64,000 bases of DNA, taken from NCBI RefSeq assembly GCF_017876775.1, contig NZ_JAGIOP010000001.1:620001-684000 (forward strand), read 5' to 3'. Below are positions 1 through 8,465 of this stretch, in pieces. A program made the translations under genes and the position numbers. The notes beneath the pieces are model-generated. The model was not told the origin of the DNA, ran no database searches, and worked only from the letters and a program-made list of their open reading frames with translations. The number at the start of each line of letters is the position of its first letter. The first letter of the stretch is position 1. This DNA is from Mycolicibacterium lutetiense. Lineage in GTDB: Bacteria > Actinomycetota > Actinomycetes > Mycobacteriales > Mycobacteriaceae.

Positions 1-1058
1 GCCCACGCCATCAGTTGGTCCTCGGGCAGGCCGGCCGGATCGATCTGTCCCAGCACGGCATCGGCCTCACGGCCGCGGCCCTGCCAGGCCAACGCGTACG
101 CCAGGGTCAGCAGACCCGTGAAACCGGCACCGGCTGCTGTCGCGGCCCGTGCGAGCCGTTCGCTCAATTCCAGGTCGCCCAACCGCAGTGCCTCGCCGGC
201 CGCGCCGACGAGTTCGTCGACCGGCAGGGACACGTCGCTGTCGAGGGCCAGCACCGCCACCCGAAGCCGGTCCACCACGCCGGGTCTCGGCGCCGTCGAC
301 AACCGCTCGACCACGGTGTTGCGCAACCGGCGCAGGCCGGGCCCGCCGATGGTCGCCCGCATCGCGCTCAAGAACAGTGGATGCACACAGTGCACCATGT
401 CGTCGTCGACGCGAACCACACCGCTGTGTTGTGCCGCCGCCACGGCATCGGTGCCGGTCAGTGCTGTCAGATCGGCCAGTGGCAGCGGATCGTGCACGGC
501 CAGCTGTCGCAAGACAAGGGCCACGTCGTCGGGCAGGTCGGCGAGAAACGTGTCGACCTGATCGGCCAGCCTGGCGTCATCGTGGCCCGGTGGTGACATC
601 TCGACCCGGTTCACCAGCCGTTCACCCCACAACGCCGCGACATCATCGGGCGCCCCCGCGGATGCGGTCACGATGAGTTTGGCCGCGCCGCTCACGGCGA
701 GTTGGTACACGAGCGCCGCCGACAACCGGTCCAGCAGGTGCGCGTCATCGACGACCACCAACAACTCGGATCCGAGTTCCTCACGCGCCGCACGCATCAC
801 GTCGGCGGTCTTGCCTTCGGCCGGAATGGCGATCAGGTGCGCGACCGCGGCAAAGGGGACTGCCGCAGCCGACACGGTGCCGGTGATCCACAGGACGCGA
901 CGGAAATCCGATGCGATGTGTTCGGCCGCAGTCCGGGCCACTGAGGATTTGCCGACCCCGGCGGGACCCAGTAGTGCTGCGCCGCAACGGTCGTACAGGC
1001 CCACCTCCAGGCGGTCGAGCACACGGTCGCGCGGTGCGATCACCCAGTCGACAGCCAT
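1..1058 (-). CDS. LuxR/MalT-like ATPase transcriptional regulator, 3' end outside window
   Basis: The minus-strand frame stays open from an ATG at 1058 to the window edge, giving about 352 residues with no stop, so the protein is truncated here. It opens MAVDWVIAPRDRVLDRL and has a P-loop (GPAGVGKSS, about residues 30-38) and a Walker B-like stretch (LLVVVDDAHLLD). Further on, Ala/Leu-rich helical repeats follow. This is the layout of the large mycobacterial STAND/AAA regulators whose LuxR-type helix-turn-helix lies at the C-terminus. That DNA-binding domain would be beyond position 1 and is not visible, so the regulator call rests on architecture. The target genes are unknown. A STAS gene lies 19 bases upstream on the same strand. 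Confidence 0.75.
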   Translation of the reverse strand, partial: MAVDWVIAPRDRVLDRLEVGLYDRCGAALLGPAGVGKSSVARTAAEHIASDFRRVLWITGTVSAAAVPFAAVAHLIAIPAEGKTADVMRAAREELGSELLVVVDDAHLLDRLSAALVYQLAVSGAAKLIVTASAGAPDDVAALWGERLVNRVEMSPPGHDDARLADQVDTFLADLPDDVALVLRQLAVHDPLPLADLTALTGTDAVAAAQHSGVVRVDDDMVHCVHPLFLSAMRATIGGPGLRRLRNTVVERLSTAPRPGVVDRLRVAVLALDSDVSLPVDELVGAAGEALRLGDLELSERLARAATAAGAGFTGLLTLAYALAWQGRGREADAVLGQIDPAGLPEDQLMAW

Positions 1059-1077
1059 CCACCGAATCCTATGGTGG

Positions 1078-1467
1078 TCAGTCGCCTTTCAATGCCGAAT
1101 CGACATCCGGGTACGCCGAGATCGCGTCCTCCATACCGCATTCAACGATGATTCGCCGAATGCTCGACTGCGCTATGACGAGCCGCACGGTGACTCGTTG
1201 CTGACGGCTGTCGACGGACTGCTTGGCCAGGGCGACCAGCGCCCCGCAGCTCATGAAATCCAGGGACCGGCCGTCGACGACGATCGTCGAGTCCTCGGGA
1301 GCGGTCGCGGCCGACTCGACGAGCATGCGCTGCCAGGCGGATTCGTTGTGGGCATCGACCTGGCCGAAGGCCTGAACGATGAGGCCTTCGGGTGCTGTCC
1401 GAGCCGTCCAGTGCAGCTCGTGATCCTGCCGGTGTGATTCCACTGTGCAACCGAGCATAACCGGCAT
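1078..1467 (-). CDS. STAS-domain anti-sigma factor antagonist-like protein
   Basis: This 129-residue protein is essentially one STAS domain. A beta strand (GLIVQAFGQVDAHN) leads to the segment VVDGRSLDFMSCGALVALAKQ, where anti-anti-sigma factors carry the phosphorylatable Ser/Thr at the start of helix 1. Here the candidate is the serine in FMSCG. Family members bind an anti-sigma kinase and release a sigma factor, but no kinase or sigma gene is adjacent, so the partner is unknown. An ATG at 1458 (MLGCTV) is an alternative start. It runs in the same direction as the regulator gene at 1-1058 and may be cotranscribed with it. Confidence 0.75.
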   Translation of the reverse strand: MPVMLGCTVESHRQDHELHWTARTAPEGLIVQAFGQVDAHNESAWQRMLVESAATAPEDSTIVVDGRSLDFMSCGALVALAKQSVDSRQQRVTVRLVIAQSSIRRIIVECGMEDAISAYPDVDSALKGD

Positions 1468-1491
1468 GGTTTACGTTGTAAACAGGCCTGC

Positions 1492-2181
1492 TCAGTGCCT
1501 GTTCAGCCAGGTTTCCATGCGGTCGAGCAAGGCCTCCAACGCTTCCTCGAACTCGTCGGTGCTGTGATCCTCGGCCAGCATCGGTTGCAACCGTCGCAGG
1601 TTCGGGTAGTCGGCCAGCGACGTATCGGGCCGTGGCTCGTCGTCGAGAGCTGCCTCCTCCGGGCTGAGCCTGACCCCGTGTGCCGACACTTCGAGCAGCA
1701 ACTGTCCCACCAGGAAAGTGGTGTAAGTCCGGTAGGCAGCCACGGCCGCGTCATCGTCGAACCCGTAAGCGATCAGCGTCTCCAGGAAGGTCTCCATCCA
1801 GCGCAGGCTGCGCAGCGGCGGCCGCACCCAGGGGGCCTCCGGCGCCTCGGTCGCCACCAGAGGGAACACCTCGGGATGATCAAGGGCGATCTGCCGCACG
1901 CCATGACCCAGCCGCAGCAGGAAGTCCTGCCATCCGTCCTCCTGCCGGCGCGCGGCGAGCTGATCGGCGTAAAGGCGGTCCACGATGTGGTTGACCACGC
2001 CGGTCAACAGGTCGCCCCGGCTGTGCACATAGCGGTACAGCGCCATGGCTTCGACACCGCAGGCCGTGCCCAGCCGCCGCATGGTCAGCTTGGTCAGGCC
2101 CTCACGGTCGATCAGCTCGATCGCCGTGTCCAGGATGAACGCGCGGTTCAACCGCGTCGGTTGATCGTCGTTGTCAGTCAT
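1492..2181 (-). CDS. TetR/AcrR family transcriptional regulator
   Basis: A 229-residue protein with an N-terminal TetR helix-turn-helix (about residues 12-60: FILDTAIELIDREGLTKLTM, then GVEAMALYRYVHSRGDLL). The long helical C-terminal domain resembles the TetR_C_1 ligand-binding domain. Regulators of this class usually repress an adjacent exporter or enzyme gene and release DNA on binding a small molecule. The nearest divergent gene is the LOG-family gene starting at 2301. The 119-base region between them contains a tandem 13-base repeat (CCACCCGACATCG at 2243 and 2257) that could be an operator, although it is not palindromic. The ligand is unknown. Confidence 0.85.
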   Translation of the reverse strand: MTDNDDQPTRLNRAFILDTAIELIDREGLTKLTMRRLGTACGVEAMALYRYVHSRGDLLTGVVNHIVDRLYADQLAARRQEDGWQDFLLRLGHGVRQIALDHPEVFPLVATEAPEAPWVRPPLRSLRWMETFLETLIAYGFDDDAAVAAYRTYTTFLVGQLLLEVSAHGVRLSPEEAALDDEPRPDTSLADYPNLRRLQPMLAEDHSTDEFEEALEALLDRMETWLNRH

Positions 2182-2242
2182 CGCCGTCTTCAGTCATCAG
2201 GATCACGTCCAGTCTCCCCGCGGGGGTGGGCTGAGTCCATCA

Positions 2243-2269
2243 CCACCCGACATCGCCCACCCGACATCG
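2243..2269. repeat. Tandem 13-bp repeat upstream of TetR gene
   Basis: CCACCCGACATCG occurs at 2243-2255 and again at 2257-2269, a 14-base period, between the divergent TetR and LOG-family genes. It could be a binding site or a chance duplication. Confidence 0.4.
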
Positions 2270-2288
2270 GCGATTCACCCGCACCCTC

Positions 2289-2294
2289 TAGGTT
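2289..2294 (+). promoter_or_regulatory. Candidate -10 element for a leaderless LOG-gene transcript
   Basis: TAGGTT fits the mycobacterial TANNNT -10 pattern and ends six bases before the GTG at 2301. Transcription would then begin at or next to the start codon. This favours GTG 2301 over the GTG at 2295. Confidence 0.45.
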
Positions 2295-2300
2295 GTGTGC

Positions 2301-2861
2301 GTGTCCGGTGAAACTGACCGCGAGTTTGCGGTGTGTGTCTATTGCGCCTCGGGTCCCACCCATCCCGAGCTCCTGGCGTTGGCCAGTGAGGTGGGAGTGG
2401 CGATCGCCAGGCGCGGATGGACGTTGGTCTCCGGCGGCGGCAATGTCTCGGCCATGGGCGCGATCGCCCGGGCGGCGCGCTCCAGCAACGGTCGCACGGT
2501 GGGCGTGATCCCCAAGGCGCTCGTGCATCGCGAACTCGCCGACGTGGACGCCGCTGAACTGGTGGTCACCGACACCATGCGGGAACGCAAGAAGGAGATG
2601 GAGGACCGCTCCGACGCGTTCATCGCACTGCCCGGCGGCATCGGCACGCTGGAGGAGTTTTTCGAGGCCTGGACGGCGGGCTACCTCGGGATGCACGAGA
2701 AACCAGTGGTGCTGCTCGACCCGTTCGGTCACTTCGACGGCTTGCTGACGTGGTTGCGCGGGCTCGTCGCCTCCGGTTACGTGAGTGAGGCGGCCCTGGA
2801 TCGGTTGATCGTCGTCGACGAGGTCGCCGCCGCGCTCGAAGCGTGCGAACCGGTTACCTAG
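2301..2861 (+). CDS. TIGR00730/LOG-family Rossmann-fold protein (Rv1205-like)
   Basis: The protein of about 186 residues has the LOG-family signature PGGIGTLEEFFE near residue 110, with RSDAFIALPGG just before it. The N-terminal VCVYCASGP and SGGGNVSAMG segments form the nucleotide-binding loop. LOG proteins are phosphoribohydrolases that cleave cytokinin nucleoside 5'-monophosphates to the free base; the M. tuberculosis orthologue Rv1205 has been linked to cytokinin production. GTG 2301 is preferred over GTG 2295 because a TAGGTT -10 element lies directly upstream, which suggests a leaderless message. fadD6 follows in the same direction, as in M. tuberculosis. Confidence 0.85.
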   Translation: MSGETDREFAVCVYCASGPTHPELLALASEVGVAIARRGWTLVSGGGNVSAMGAIARAARSSNGRTVGVIPKALVHRELADVDAAELVVTDTMRERKKEMEDRSDAFIALPGGIGTLEEFFEAWTAGYLGMHEKPVVLLDPFGHFDGLLTWLRGLVASGYVSEAALDRLIVVDEVAAALEACEPVT

Positions 2862-2868
2862 AACCGGC

Positions 2869-2898
2869 GGTAACGGCCGTTACCAGCGCGGCTATGGT
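2869..2898 (+). promoter_or_regulatory. Palindromic operator overlapping the fadD6 promoter
   Basis: GGTAACGGCCGTTACC at 2869-2884 is a perfect 16-base palindrome. A further half-site, GGTTACC, lies at 2852-2858 across the end of the preceding gene. TATGGT at 2893-2898 is a good -10 element, so the palindrome would cover the -35 region. It could also act as a weak hairpin terminator for the LOG gene. The cognate regulator is unknown. Confidence 0.5.
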
Positions 2899-2953
2899 GT
2901 TGGCCACACGAGAGCCATCTCGAGACCCGTAACAACCCGCAGGGGGACACCGC

Positions 2954-4732
2954 ATGACCGACCAGAAATCGGGCACCAGGAGCAGCGTCGGCCTACTCGA
3001 CCTGGCCAGCCAGGTACCCGGTCTGCTGATGGACGCGCCGGTCATCGCACGAGGCGTGCTCACCGGAATGATGGCTCGACCGACCGCCAAGACCTCGATC
3101 GGCAAGGTGTTCCAGGAGCGGGCCGCCCAGTACGCCGACCGGGTTTTCCTCAAGTTCGGCGACGAGCGCATCACCTACCGCGAGGCCAACGAGACCGTCA
3201 ACCGGTATGCAGCCGTCCTGGCTGCCAAGGGCGTCGGGCACGGCGACGTGGTCGGCGTGATGCTGCGTAACTCGCCCGACGCGGTGCTGTTGATGCTGGC
3301 GGTCGTCAAGTGCGGCGCCGTCGCGGGCATGCTCAACTACCACCAGCGCGGCAAGGTGCTGGCCCACAGCTTCGGACTGCTCGAGGCCACTGCGGTGGTG
3401 GCCGAGTCCGACCTGATCGAGCACGTCACCGAGTGCGGGGCCGAGGTCAACGGACTGATCACGGTCGAGGAACTGCGGCGGCTGGCGGCCACCGCGCCCA
3501 CTGCGAACCCCGCCAGTGCATCGGCCGTCCTGGCCAAGGACAAGGCCTTCTACATCTTCACCTCGGGCACCACCGGCATGCCCAAGGCCAGTGTCATGAC
3601 CCACTACCGCTGGCTGCGCGCCCTGGCCGGTTTCGGGGGCCTCGGACTGCGGTTGCGCAGCGACGACACCCTGTACTGCTGCCTGCCGCTCTACCACAAC
3701 AACGCCCTGACCATCTCGGTCGGTTCGGCGCTGAACTCGGGCGCGGCGCTGGCCCTGGGCAAGTCGTTCTCGGCGTCGCGGTTCTGGGACGAGGTCATCG
3801 CCTACGACGCGACCGCGTTCGCCTACATCGGCGAGATCTGCGGCTACCTGCTCAACCAGCCGCCCAAGCCGACCGACCGCGCCCACAAGGTGCGCGTCAT
3901 CGTCGGCAACGGTCTGCGTCCGGCCATCTGGGACGAGTTCACCGAGCGGTTCGGCATCCCCCGGGTGTGCGAGTTCTACGCCGCCAGCGAGGGCAACACC
4001 GCCTTCGTCAACGTCTTCAACGTCTCGAAATCCACCGGTATCTGCCCGAGCCCGGTGGCCTTCGTCGAGTTCGACGCCGACAGTGGCGAACCGACGCGTG
4101 GCACCGACGGCCGGCTACGCAAGGTCAAGCGCGGCGAGCCCGGCCTGATGCTGTCCAAGATCAACGCGCTGCAGCCGTTCGACGGCTACACCGACAAGGC
4201 CGCCAGCGAGAAGAAGCTGGTCCGCGACGCCTTCAAGGAAGGCGACGTCTGGTTCAACACCGGCGACCTGATGCGGTCCCAGGGACTGGGCCACGCCGCA
4301 TTCGCCGACCGACTCGGTGACACCTTCCGGTGGAAGGGCGAGAACGTGGCCACCACCGAGGTCGAGGCCGCGCTCGCCGGGCACCCGGCCGTCGAAGAGT
4401 GCACCGTGTTCGGGGTGGAGGTGCCCGGTGCGGGTGGGCGTGCCGGCATGGCTGCCCTGCAGCTCAAGGCCGGCCACGAGTTCGACGGCAAGGCGATCGC
4501 CGACGCGTTCCACGCGCACCTGCCGCCCTATGCGGTGCCGCTGTTCGTCCGCGTCGTCCCCGAACTGGCGCACACCTCGACGTTCAAGAGCCAGAAGGTC
4601 GACCTGCGCAAACAGGGCTACGGATCGGACATCAAGGATCCGCTGTACGTGCTGGCCGGCCGCGAGGAGGGCTACGTGCCCTTCTACCCCGAATACCTCG
4701 ACGAAGTGACGGCCGGTAAGCGGACCAAGTAG
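2954..4732 (+). CDS. fadD6: Long-chain fatty-acid-CoA ligase FadD6
   Basis: This 592-residue member of the ANL adenylating superfamily belongs to the FATP-like group. It activates long-chain fatty acids with ATP and CoA via an acyl-AMP intermediate and may couple this to uptake. The AMP-binding P-loop YIFTSGTTGMPKAS is at about residues 200-213. The E-rich motif EFYAASEGNTAF and the hinge region NTGDLMRSQG...RLGDTFRWKGENVATTEVE follow in the expected order. The C-terminal adenylation subdomain is complete. The start is an ATG preceded by AGGGGGACACCGC. It lies between the LOG gene and folP2 exactly as in Rv1205-Rv1206-Rv1207. Confidence 0.93.
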   Translation: MTDQKSGTRSSVGLLDLASQVPGLLMDAPVIARGVLTGMMARPTAKTSIGKVFQERAAQYADRVFLKFGDERITYREANETVNRYAAVLAAKGVGHGDVVGVMLRNSPDAVLLMLAVVKCGAVAGMLNYHQRGKVLAHSFGLLEATAVVAESDLIEHVTECGAEVNGLITVEELRRLAATAPTANPASASAVLAKDKAFYIFTSGTTGMPKASVMTHYRWLRALAGFGGLGLRLRSDDTLYCCLPLYHNNALTISVGSALNSGAALALGKSFSASRFWDEVIAYDATAFAYIGEICGYLLNQPPKPTDRAHKVRVIVGNGLRPAIWDEFTERFGIPRVCEFYAASEGNTAFVNVFNVSKSTGICPSPVAFVEFDADSGEPTRGTDGRLRKVKRGEPGLMLSKINALQPFDGYTDKAASEKKLVRDAFKEGDVWFNTGDLMRSQGLGHAAFADRLGDTFRWKGENVATTEVEAALAGHPAVEECTVFGVEVPGAGGRAGMAALQLKAGHEFDGKAIADAFHAHLPPYAVPLFVRVVPELAHTSTFKSQKVDLRKQGYGSDIKDPLYVLAGREEGYVPFYPEYLDEVTAGKRTK

Positions 4733-4787
4733 CCGGCCGCGGGAGCCGCCGGGCCGCAGTTTGCACGGCACCAGGCACTATGGAGGC

Positions 4788-5675
4788 GTGTTGTCGACGT
4801 GCAATGGCCAGTTCTGCGGTCGCCCGGTCGCGGGCGACCGTGCGCTGATCATGGCGATCGTCAACCGGACACCGGACTCGTTCTATGACCGCGGGGCCAC
4901 CTTCACCGACGAAGCGGCCAAGGCCGCCGCGCGGCGGGTGATCGAGGAGGGCGCCGACGTCATCGACGTGGGCGGGGTCAAAGCCGGCCCGGGCAGCACG
5001 GTCGACGCCGACGAGGAGATCGCCCGCGTCGTCCCGTTCATCGAGTGGCTGCGCAGCACCTATCCCGACCAGTTGATCAGCGTCGACACCTGGCGCGCCG
5101 CGGTCGCCAAACAGGCCTGTGCGGCCGGGGCCGACCTGATCAACGACACCTGGGCGGGCGCGGATCCGGGGCTACCCGAGGTGGCGTCCGAGTTCGGCGC
5201 CGGCTTGGTGTGCTCACACACCGGCGGAGCGGCACCGCGCACCCGGCCGTTCCGGGTGAACTACGGAATCACCGAACGCGGCGTCGTCGACGACGTCATC
5301 GCCGAGGTGACCGCCGCGGCCGAGCGGGCAGTAGCAACGGGTGTGCCACGTGACCGGATCCTGATCGACCCGACCCATGATTTTGGTAAAAACACTCATC
5401 ACGGTCTTAGTTTGTTGCGCCACGTAAAAGATCTTGTTAAGACCGGATGGCCAGTCCTGATGGCACTGAGCAACAAGGATTTTGTCGGGGAGACTCTGGG
5501 TGTGGATCTGACCGAACGCCTGGAGGGCACCCTGGCCGCGACGGCACTGGCCGCCGCGGACGGCGCCGCGATGTTCCGGGTACATGAAGTCGGACCCACG
5601 CGGCGCGTGCTGGAAATGGTCGCGTCGATCCAGGGAGTGCGGGCACCCGCACGAACAGTGAGGGGACTGGCATGA
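4788..5675 (+). CDS. folP2: FolP2, dihydropteroate synthase paralogue
   Basis: The protein of 295 residues has a DHPS-type TIM barrel. Visible motifs include IMAIVNRTPDSFYDRG (pterin/pyrophosphate loop), DVIDVGGVKAGPG and SVDTWRAAVA. In mycobacteria FolP2 is regarded as a DHPS homologue that does not provide the folate-pathway activity of FolP1, and it is consistently linked to gpgS. GTG 4788 is chosen because the longer TTG frame at 4761 adds residues with no family resemblance. The gene overlaps gpgS by four bases (ATGA), which implies translational coupling. A 66-base stretch at 5379-5444 is far richer in A+T than its surroundings. Confidence 0.9.
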   Translation: MLSTCNGQFCGRPVAGDRALIMAIVNRTPDSFYDRGATFTDEAAKAAARRVIEEGADVIDVGGVKAGPGSTVDADEEIARVVPFIEWLRSTYPDQLISVDTWRAAVAKQACAAGADLINDTWAGADPGLPEVASEFGAGLVCSHTGGAAPRTRPFRVNYGITERGVVDDVIAEVTAAAERAVATGVPRDRILIDPTHDFGKNTHHGLSLLRHVKDLVKTGWPVLMALSNKDFVGETLGVDLTERLEGTLAATALAAADGAAMFRVHEVGPTRRVLEMVASIQGVRAPARTVRGLA

Positions 5676-6619
5676 CCGACCTGCTGCCTGAACTGACCGA
5701 CGGAGTGGTCGGCCACCGCTGGTTGACCGACCACAGTTGGAACCGGCCGAGCTGGACCATCGCCGAGCTCGAGGCCGCCAAGGCCGGCCGCACCGTCTCC
5801 GTGGTGCTGCCCGCCCTCAACGAGGAAGAAACCGTCGCCTCCGTCGTCGAGACCATCACCCCGCTGCTCGGCGGACTGGTCGACGAGCTGATCGTGCTCG
5901 ATTCGGGCTCCACCGACGACACCGAGATCCGTGCGGTCGCCGCCGGGGCCCGCGTCGTCAGCCGGGAGGTGGCGCTGCCCGAGGTCGCACCGCAACCCGG
6001 CAAGGGTGAGGTGCTGTGGCGGTCGCTGGCTGCCACCACGGGCGACATCATCGCCTTCGTCGACTCCGACCTGATCGACCCCGACCCGATGTTCGTGCCC
6101 AAGCTCCTGGGCCCGCTGCTCACCGCCGACGGGGTGCACCTGGTCAAGGGGTTCTACCGCCGCCCGCTCAAGGTCAGCGGCGCCGAGGACGCCAACGGCG
6201 GTGGCCGGGTCACCGAGCTGGTGGCACGCCCGCTGCTGGCCTCGCTGCGCCCCGAGCTGAACTGCGTGCTGCAACCGCTGGGCGGCGAGTACGCGGGCAC
6301 CCGCGAGCTGCTGACCTCGGTGCCGTTCGCCCCCGGCTACGGCGTCGAGATCGGGCTGCTGGTCGACACCTACGACCGCCTCGGCCTGGACGCCATCGCG
6401 CAGGTGAACCTGGGAGTACGGGCACACCGCAACCGGCCGTTGACCGAGCTGGCCTCGATGAGCCGGCAGGTCATCGCGACCCTGTTGTCCCGCTGCGGGA
6501 TCACCGATTCCGGGGTGGGGCTGACGCAGTTCTACGCCGACGGCAACGACTTCACCCCGCGGGTGTCGTCGGTCTCCTTGGCCGACCGTCCGCCCATGGT
6601 CACCCTGCGCCCGCGCTGA
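5672..6619 (+). CDS. gpgS: Glucosyl-3-phosphoglycerate synthase GpgS
   Basis: This 315-residue retaining glycosyltransferase (family GT81) transfers glucose from a nucleotide sugar to 3-phosphoglycerate, the first step of 6-O-methylglucosyl lipopolysaccharide synthesis. The nucleotide-sugar fold begins SVVLPALNEEETV. The metal-binding DSD motif is at residues 131-133 (AFVDSDLIDPDP). EYAGTRELL and GYGVEIGLLVDTY match the acceptor region of characterised mycobacterial GpgS. It overlaps folP2 by four bases and corresponds to Rv1208. Confidence 0.95.
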   Translation: MTDLLPELTDGVVGHRWLTDHSWNRPSWTIAELEAAKAGRTVSVVLPALNEEETVASVVETITPLLGGLVDELIVLDSGSTDDTEIRAVAAGARVVSREVALPEVAPQPGKGEVLWRSLAATTGDIIAFVDSDLIDPDPMFVPKLLGPLLTADGVHLVKGFYRRPLKVSGAEDANGGGRVTELVARPLLASLRPELNCVLQPLGGEYAGTRELLTSVPFAPGYGVEIGLLVDTYDRLGLDAIAQVNLGVRAHRNRPLTELASMSRQVIATLLSRCGITDSGVGLTQFYADGNDFTPRVSSVSLADRPPMVTLRPR

Positions 6620-6629
6620 AACCAGACCG

Positions 6630-7238
6630 TCAGTTCTTGGCGACGACGGCACCTGTCGCGGCGTCGATGCTGACGTCGTGAACCGCGTTCGCTGAGTCGA
6701 CGACGTCGGCTTCCCACACCACGGTGCCGCCATCGCGGCCATCCAGCCCCAGTTCGGTGATCCGGCCGTCGACGGCCTTTGTCACCGCGTCGACCGCCGC
6801 GCGGAAGTCGAGCTTGGCCGCCTCGACGCGGCTGAGGTGTTCGGCGACGTCCTCGGGGTCGTCCGGCTTGGCGACCGGGCCATTGAGAACCGTGGCGCCG
6901 TCCGCGGAAACCTCGACTTCGTGCTTTACGCCGTCGGCGGAGATGAGCTGGACCTCCCACTGCGTGTTGTTGCGCTCGCTGTCGACGGCGTAGACCGTGC
7001 TGTCGGGCACGGCGCGGTGCGCTGTTTCCGCTGCCGCCAGCAGCGCGGTGTTGCCGTTGGCGGACGGCTGCACGGGGGCCTGGGTAGTCGGAGCTGGCGC
7101 CGCCGTGGTCCCACCCTGCGTTTCAGGGCTGGAGGCGGTCGGGGATTGGCCTCCGCCACAAGCGACGACCGCTGCCATCACGGTCGCGGCTCCGGCCGTG
7201 CGCAGGATTGCTGTCACCGGCGTGCTGTTGTCAAGCAT
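6630..7238 (-). CDS. PepSY-like lipoprotein
   Basis: A 202-residue predicted lipoprotein. The N-terminus MLDNSTPVTAILRTAGAATV leads into a short hydrophobic stretch ending VVAC, with Cys27 as the likely lipidation site. A Ser/Thr/Pro/Ala-rich linker follows. Two repeats of PepSY type come next (VYAVDSERNNTQWEVQLISA and GTVVWEADVVDSANAVHDVS), each ending in a D-A/G-T-G/V beta turn. PepSY domains are often secreted inhibitors or sensors, but no partner is evident here. ATG 7238 is chosen because AGGAAGG precedes it and the upstream extension has no signal-peptide character. It converges with gpgS. Confidence 0.75.
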   Translation of the reverse strand: MLDNSTPVTAILRTAGAATVMAAVVACGGGQSPTASSPETQGGTTAAPAPTTQAPVQPSANGNTALLAAAETAHRAVPDSTVYAVDSERNNTQWEVQLISADGVKHEVEVSADGATVLNGPVAKPDDPEDVAEHLSRVEAAKLDFRAAVDAVTKAVDGRITELGLDGRDGGTVVWEADVVDSANAVHDVSIDAATGAVVAKN

Positions 7239-7339
7239 CGGGGTCCACCCTTCCTGGGAACTGTCGAATGTCCCACCCACGTAACCACCGGTCGACCGGG
7301 TCGCGCTAGGTGTCACCTGCGTGAGGCAGTATCGAGGGC

Positions 7340-7720
7340 GTGACACTGATACTGCTGTACCTGGTGGTGCTGGTTCTGGTGGCCACGGTGCTGTTCGGGC
7401 TGGGCAGCGTCATCTTCGGCCGGGGTGAGACGCTGCCGCCGCTTCCACGCGGCACGACCGCCACGGTCCTGCCCGCCTCCGGCGTCACCGGGGCAGATGT
7501 CGATGCGATCAAGTTCGCCCAGGTCGTACGTGGCTACAAGACCAGCGAGGTGGACTGGGTGCTGGACCGGCTGGGCCGCGAACTGGACGCGGTGCGCGGG
7601 GAGCTGGCAACGGTACGCGCGGCCTACGGTGTGCCGGACGACTTCGACAGCGAGGGCAACGAGGACGACGACGAGGTGTCGGCCACCGCAGGCGAAGTCC
7701 GCACCTCGGAGGAGTCATGA
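7340..7720 (+). CDS. DivIVA-domain membrane protein (Rv1209-like)
   Basis: This 126-residue protein has one N-terminal membrane helix (residues 2-25, LILLYLVVLVLVATVLFGLG). A short linker follows, then a compact DivIVA motif, GYKTSEVDWVLDRLGRELDAV, which predicts a coiled coil. The C-terminus is acidic. DivIVA-like proteins recruit factors to curved or growing membrane, but the role of this small anchored form is not established. The start is GTG 7340. Its stop overlaps tagA by four bases (ATGA), so the two genes are almost certainly coupled, as in Rv1209-Rv1210. Confidence 0.8.
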   Translation: MTLILLYLVVLVLVATVLFGLGSVIFGRGETLPPLPRGTTATVLPASGVTGADVDAIKFAQVVRGYKTSEVDWVLDRLGRELDAVRGELATVRAAYGVPDDFDSEGNEDDDEVSATAGEVRTSEES

Positions 7721-8301
7721 CCGAGGATGGCCGGATCCGGTGCGGCTGGGCGATCTCCTCCAGTAGCGCCGCCGCGGCCGACACGCGCTACCGCGACTAC
7801 CACGACACCGAGTGGGGCCAGCCGCTGCGGGATTCCGCTGCGCTGTTCGAGCGGATCAGCCTGGAGGCTTTCCAGAGCGGGTTGAGCTGGCTGATCATTC
7901 TGCGCAAGCGGGAGAATTTCCGGGCCGCGTTCGACGGGTTCGACGCGGCCAGGGTCGCGAATTACACCGACGACGACGTCGAGAGGTTGATGGTCGATGC
8001 GGGCATCGTGCGTAACCGGGCCAAGATCGTCGCGACCATCGCCAACGCCAGGGCGGTCACCGAGCTCGACGTCGATTTGAGTGAGCTGTTGTGGTCATTC
8101 GCCCCGCCGGCCCGGCCGCGGCCCGCTGACCTGTCTCAGGTGCCTGCCGTGACCCCGGAATCGACCGCGATGGCCAAGGAACTCAAGCGCCGAGGCTTCA
8201 AGTTCGTCGGCCCCACCACGGCATATGCGTTGATGCAGGCCACTGGGATGGTGGACGACCACATCGCGTCGTGCTGGGTTCCCGTGGTCGATCAAAAGTG
8301 A
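7717..8301 (+). CDS. tagA: DNA-3-methyladenine glycosylase I
   Basis: This 194-residue Tag-family base-excision-repair enzyme removes 3-methyladenine from alkylated DNA. Family features are the N-terminal RCGWAISS, the segment YHDTEWGQPLRD, the helix-hairpin-helix-like FQSGLSWLIILRKRENFRAAF and the C-terminal FVGPTTAYALMQATGMVDDH. The zinc-binding Cys near the N-terminus and the DDH near the C-terminus are present. It is translationally coupled to the DivIVA-domain gene and corresponds to Rv1210. Confidence 0.93.
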   Translation: MTEDGRIRCGWAISSSSAAAADTRYRDYHDTEWGQPLRDSAALFERISLEAFQSGLSWLIILRKRENFRAAFDGFDAARVANYTDDDVERLMVDAGIVRNRAKIVATIANARAVTELDVDLSELLWSFAPPARPRPADLSQVPAVTPESTAMAKELKRRGFKFVGPTTAYALMQATGMVDDHIASCWVPVVDQK

Positions 8302-8320
8302 CATCGGCCGGTATCCGATG
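8302..8320 (+). terminator. Weak hairpin after tagA
   Basis: CATCGG and CCGATG (8302-8307, 8315-8320) can pair around a 7-base loop one base after the tagA stop, followed by GGTCTTTG. The stem is only six pairs, so termination here is possible but uncertain. Confidence 0.35.
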
Positions 8321-8465
8321 GGTCTTTGCACGCTCACCGCAGCGGATAAGGAACAATAGGGGAAGTTCAGTAGCAGTTCAATGCCGGGTGCCGTCAACGA
8401 GTGGGCGGCTTCGGCCCCAACCTGGCCCGCTGTCGCGGGTCCGGCACTGTTGGAGGGAGCACTCG

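Noticed and set aside
8350..8378. SigE/SigH-type promoter (GGAACA-N20-GTT) upstream of the DUF3117 gene
   Set aside because: The spacer is longer than usual for these sigma factors, and the half-elements are common, so support is insufficient.
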